The notes beneath the pieces are model-generated. The model was not told where the DNA came from. It did no database searches and worked only from the letters and a program-made list of their open reading frames with translations. Both the position numbers and the translations under genes were made by a program. From positions 1 to 33,387 of the forward strand of contig CAZJLO010000019.1 in the NCBI GenBank assembly GCA_964547105.1: DNA of 33,387 nt, given 5' to 3'. This stretch comes from RXOA01 sp964547105 (GTDB taxonomy: Bacteria > Bipolaricaulota > Bipolaricaulia > UBA7950 > UBA9294). Numbering within the stretch: position 1 is the first letter of the stretch; each line of letters starts with the position of its first letter. Positions 31,520 through 33,387 of the stretch are shown in pieces.

Positions 31520-31796
31520 GTAGGGTGTCGCAATCCCTTACCAGGGACCGGTCCGGCAGGTTCTCTTGATCCCGCTGTTTCCTTTGGAAGGGCCCACGGC
31601 GAAGAATCGAATGGAAGAGCGTCCGGTTCTCGTCAACCCGGTCGCCGGATGGTCCAGTGAGAGTCGACATCACGGGACGAATTCGGTGTCCGTTGCGATG
31701 CGGGCGGCTGGACAAGCCCCCCGCCAACGCTCCGGCAACTTGCGCCGGCATCCGCCCCCCCCTATAGTGACGCAATGCATGAGGCGGGAGGGATGA
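31520..31796 (+). other. Intergenic region after recR
   Basis: 277 bp. It holds a self-complementary GGACCGGTCC (about 31547-31556) and a promoter listed separately. I checked for an SRP RNA core (GGAAGG...AGCAG), often found near dnaX, and did not find it. Nothing else is recognised. Confidence 0.4.
31740..31768 (+). promoter_or_regulatory. Candidate promoter for zinc-ribbon/TPM genes
   Basis: TTGCGC (31740-31745), 17 bp, TATAGT (31763-31768). The spacer ends in a run of eight C. The predicted leader is about 22 nt with GGGAGGG before TTG 31797. Confidence 0.5.
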
Positions 31797-32498
31797 TTGC
31801 ACAAAGTCATTGCGATTCTTCTTGATATCCAAGCAAGCGATGCCAGCCAAGGGGTCATGATTGCGCAGATCCGGATTCTCGAGGCTCAGCAGCGTCAGTT
31901 GGTCGTCAAGCTGGAGGCGACGGAAGAGCGGATCAAAGAGAAGCACCACCACCTCCGCGAGTTGGAGCATGCAAGCCTGATGAGGAATCTCCAGGTGGAT
32001 GAGCTTGACGTGCAGATTCGCGAGTATCAGCGATCCCTTGATGACGACATCATCAGCTACAAGGAGATGGAAGTCTTACGCGAGAAGATCGCTTTGGAGC
32101 GCAACCGCATCAATGGTCTCGAGGATCAGGCGCTGGAGATGATGGAGGAGATTGAGGCGGCGAAAGCGGCGCTTGGTGAGGCGGAACGGGATCTGGAAAC
32201 ACGCCGCGCCGGTCATGCATCGCAAATGGCGGAACTCGATGCGTTGATCGCCGAGCAGCAACGGCTGCTGGCGAACGAGAAGCGAATCCGGGATGAGCTC
32301 GCGGGAAACGTATCTACCTATGTGCTAGAGAAGTATGATGCGCTTCGCGCCGACTTCTCCGACCCCGTGGTCGGAATTGACAGCGGCACTTGCGGGGGGT
32401 GCAAGCTGAGACTCAGCTCCAGCACCATCGAACGAGTCCGCGGAGAACGCGACCTCGTGACATGCGAGAACTGCAACCGCATCCTGTACATCGTTTGA
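31797..32498 (+). CDS. Coiled-coil protein with C-terminal C4 zinc ribbon (CT398-like)
   Basis: 233 aa from TTG 31797 with GGGAGG 5-8 nt upstream. Residues about 20-175 are a long heptad coiled coil (for example QQRQLVVKLEATEERIKEK and MMEEIEAAKAALGEAERDLE). The C-terminus has two CxxC pairs (GTCGGCKLRLSS and TCENCNRILYI) forming a zinc ribbon. This is the architecture of Pfam PF02591, typified by chlamydial CT398, which binds sigma-54 and type III secretion parts in that organism. The role elsewhere is not settled. The TPM gene starts inside its stop codon (TTGA). Confidence 0.88.
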   Translation: MHKVIAILLDIQASDASQGVMIAQIRILEAQQRQLVVKLEATEERIKEKHHHLRELEHASLMRNLQVDELDVQIREYQRSLDDDIISYKEMEVLREKIALERNRINGLEDQALEMMEEIEAAKAALGEAERDLETRRAGHASQMAELDALIAEQQRLLANEKRIRDELAGNVSTYVLEKYDALRADFSDPVVGIDSGTCGGCKLRLSSSTIERVRGERDLVTCENCNRILYIV

Positions 32499-33250
32499 TC
32501 GCTCGGATCAGTCTTGGAGTAGTGCTTCTCGTCGTCGTCCTTGCGCCGGGTTCGCTGGCCGTTCAAGTCGGATTTCCGCAGTCGATCGGCGCTATCTCCG
32601 ACTACGGGAATATCCTCAATCACAGTGGCCGGCTCGATCTGGCGCAACGCGCGGCACAGGTTCAAGCAGCGCTGGGGATCGACGTCTACCTACTCGCTAC
32701 TTGGGAGTCACCGACTCCACGTGTCGAGGATTTTGCCGCGGCGATCCTATCTGAATGGGGGATTGCCGCCGATCCGTCGGTGCTGGTTGTGTTCCTCCGC
32801 GACGACTACGGCTCTTGGGCGGTGGCTGTTCAGGTGGGAGCGGGAATCCAGGCATCCCTGCCGGATCTTCGTCGCGGAGTACTTGCGGTGACAGAGGATC
32901 TGGTCGCTGCCGGGCGGGTCCAAGAAGCGATGGTCGCCGTTTTCGAGTACCTGGAAAGCGATCGGACTGCCACATTCCGCGAACCATCGGCGGCCTCATC
33001 GGGATCGAGCCGCGCACTGCGTGTTGCAACACTGTGCCTGGCTTTGGCGGCGGCCGCATGGGTCGCGTGGCGAAGGGTGTGCCCGCGATGCGGCAGATTC
33101 CTGCGAAGGGAAGCGACAAAAGCTCCGCTGCATCGCGGTGGCTTCGGCTTGGGCGAGCGATCTTCTACGGTATACTTCTGTCCGCGATGCGGGTATCAGC
33201 GATCCGGCGAGAGGGCCAGGAGATCGCGGAGAGGGCGCCGCTCTCTCTGA
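32495..33250 (+). CDS. TPM-domain membrane protein with C-terminal zinc ribbon
   Basis: 251 aa from TTG 32495, overlapping the previous stop by TTGA; longer in-frame versions would lie inside that gene and read as shadow sequence. A signal anchor (ARISLGVVLLVVVLAPGSLAVQ) is followed by the TPM domain (SIGAISDYGNILNHSGRLDLAQRAAQVQAALGIDVYLL, VLVVFLRDDYGSWAVAVQVGAGI). A membrane helix (ALRVATLCLALAAAAWVAW) leads to two CPRCG knuckles (WRRVCPRCGRFL, YFCPRCGYQ) and a basic tail. TPM domains (PF04536) face the exterior, here with a cytosolic zinc ribbon. The last about 45 nt overlap the 5' end of rnpB, so its tail, rich in Arg and Ser, is encoded by RNase P sequence. Confidence 0.85.
   Translation: MIARISLGVVLLVVVLAPGSLAVQVGFPQSIGAISDYGNILNHSGRLDLAQRAAQVQAALGIDVYLLATWESPTPRVEDFAAAILSEWGIAADPSVLVVFLRDDYGSWAVAVQVGAGIQASLPDLRRGVLAVTEDLVAAGRVQEAMVAVFEYLESDRTATFREPSAASSGSSRALRVATLCLALAAAAWVAWRRVCPRCGRFLRREATKAPLHRGGFGLGERSSTVYFCPRCGYQRSGERARRSRRGRRSL
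33149..33176 (+). promoter_or_regulatory. Candidate rnpB promoter inside the TPM gene
   Basis: TTGGGC (33149-33154), 16 bp, TATACT (33171-33176). The expected start is near 33183, about 20 nt before the apparent 5' end of the RNase P RNA. Confidence 0.45.
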
Positions 33251-33387
33251 GGAAAGTCCGGACTCCGCAGGGCAGGCCACTGGGGAAATCCCAGCGGGGG
33301 AAACCCTAGGGAAAGTGCCACAGAGAACAGACCGCCCGGCGACACACGCCGAGCAAGGGTGAAACGGTGGTGTAAGAGACCACCAGC
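33205..33387 (+). ncRNA. rnpB: RNase P RNA, type A (3' end outside window)
   Basis: The universal core is clear: GAGGAAAGTCCGGACT (33249-33264, P4 5' strand and following), GGGGGAAACCC (near 33296-33305), the ACAGAGAACAGACCGCC segment (33320-33336), and AGGGTGAAACGGTGGTGTAAGAGACCACCAG (33356-33386), which is type A wording. P3 is short (GGAGAG to CTCTCT). The 5' end is estimated at 33205-33211 by alignment to E. coli from memory; the P1 partner and the 3' P4 strand lie beyond the right edge. RNase P removes tRNA 5' leaders. Confidence 0.95.

Noticed and set aside
31520..31796. SRP 4.5S RNA gene between recR and the zinc-ribbon gene
   Set aside because: The conserved GGAAGG/AGCAG tetraloop region is absent on both strands.
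1..33387. CRISPR arrays, insertion sequences, prophage genes
   Set aside because: No spaced direct repeats, transposase or phage structural genes were seen; the lone recombinase has no element around it.

Overview
The window is bacterial chromosome of about 57-58% G+C (estimated by eye). It is dense with genes, has sigma-70-type promoters, uses GTG and TTG starts often, and many genes overlap by 4 nt (ATGA or TTGA). A run of ten Ns at 27812-27821 marks a draft, probably metagenome-assembled, contig. A MutL with an endonuclease-type C-terminus, a type A RNase P RNA and anaerobe-style ferredoxin-rich flavoproteins suggest an uncultured, possibly anaerobic or thermophilic lineage. Bipolaricaulota-like bacteria are one guess, but nothing here proves it.

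Layout. 1-1952: the 3' part of a GNAT acetyltransferase gene and a secreted DOMON protein. 1953-2898: a gap holding a frameshifted relic gene on the minus strand. 2899-5214: a PEP-synthase/rifampicin-phosphotransferase-like enzyme. 5177-10614 (minus strand): a four-gene unit reading from 10614 downward. It begins with a 718-aa flavo-iron-sulfur protein (HcnA+HcnB-like plus ferredoxin and BFD-type domains), coupled to a DAO-family FAD dehydrogenase. A membrane-anchored ferrochelatase-like protein and a divergent PlsY-like acyltransferase follow. 10759-14069 (plus strand): M42 aminopeptidase, thiamine pyrophosphokinase and a diacylglycerol-kinase-family lipid kinase whose promoter predicts a leaderless mRNA. 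14099-15988 (minus strand): mutL. 16140-18353: a MerR-like small protein, an HD-domain phosphohydrolase, and a minimal tyrosine recombinase lying 61 bp downstream of a perfect 11-bp inverted repeat.

18511-28839 is the main accessory-looking block: a seven-gene operon with a good promoter. Its genes encode a GATase-like membrane protein, a polytopic membrane protein, an acidic membrane-anchored protein, MoxR ATPase, a DUF58 protein, a BatA-like VWA protein and a large double-VWA protein. It looks like a MoxR/VWA (Bat-type) envelope chaperone system with three extra upstream members. The BatA-like gene carries an in-frame TAA and the last gene contains the assembly gap.

28855-33387 is housekeeping: tRNA-Pro(UGG), dnaX, ybaB/ebfC and recR, then a CT398-like coiled-coil/zinc-ribbon gene, a TPM-domain membrane protein and the 5' part of rnpB. 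The rnpB gene overlaps the 3' end of the TPM gene and runs off the right edge.
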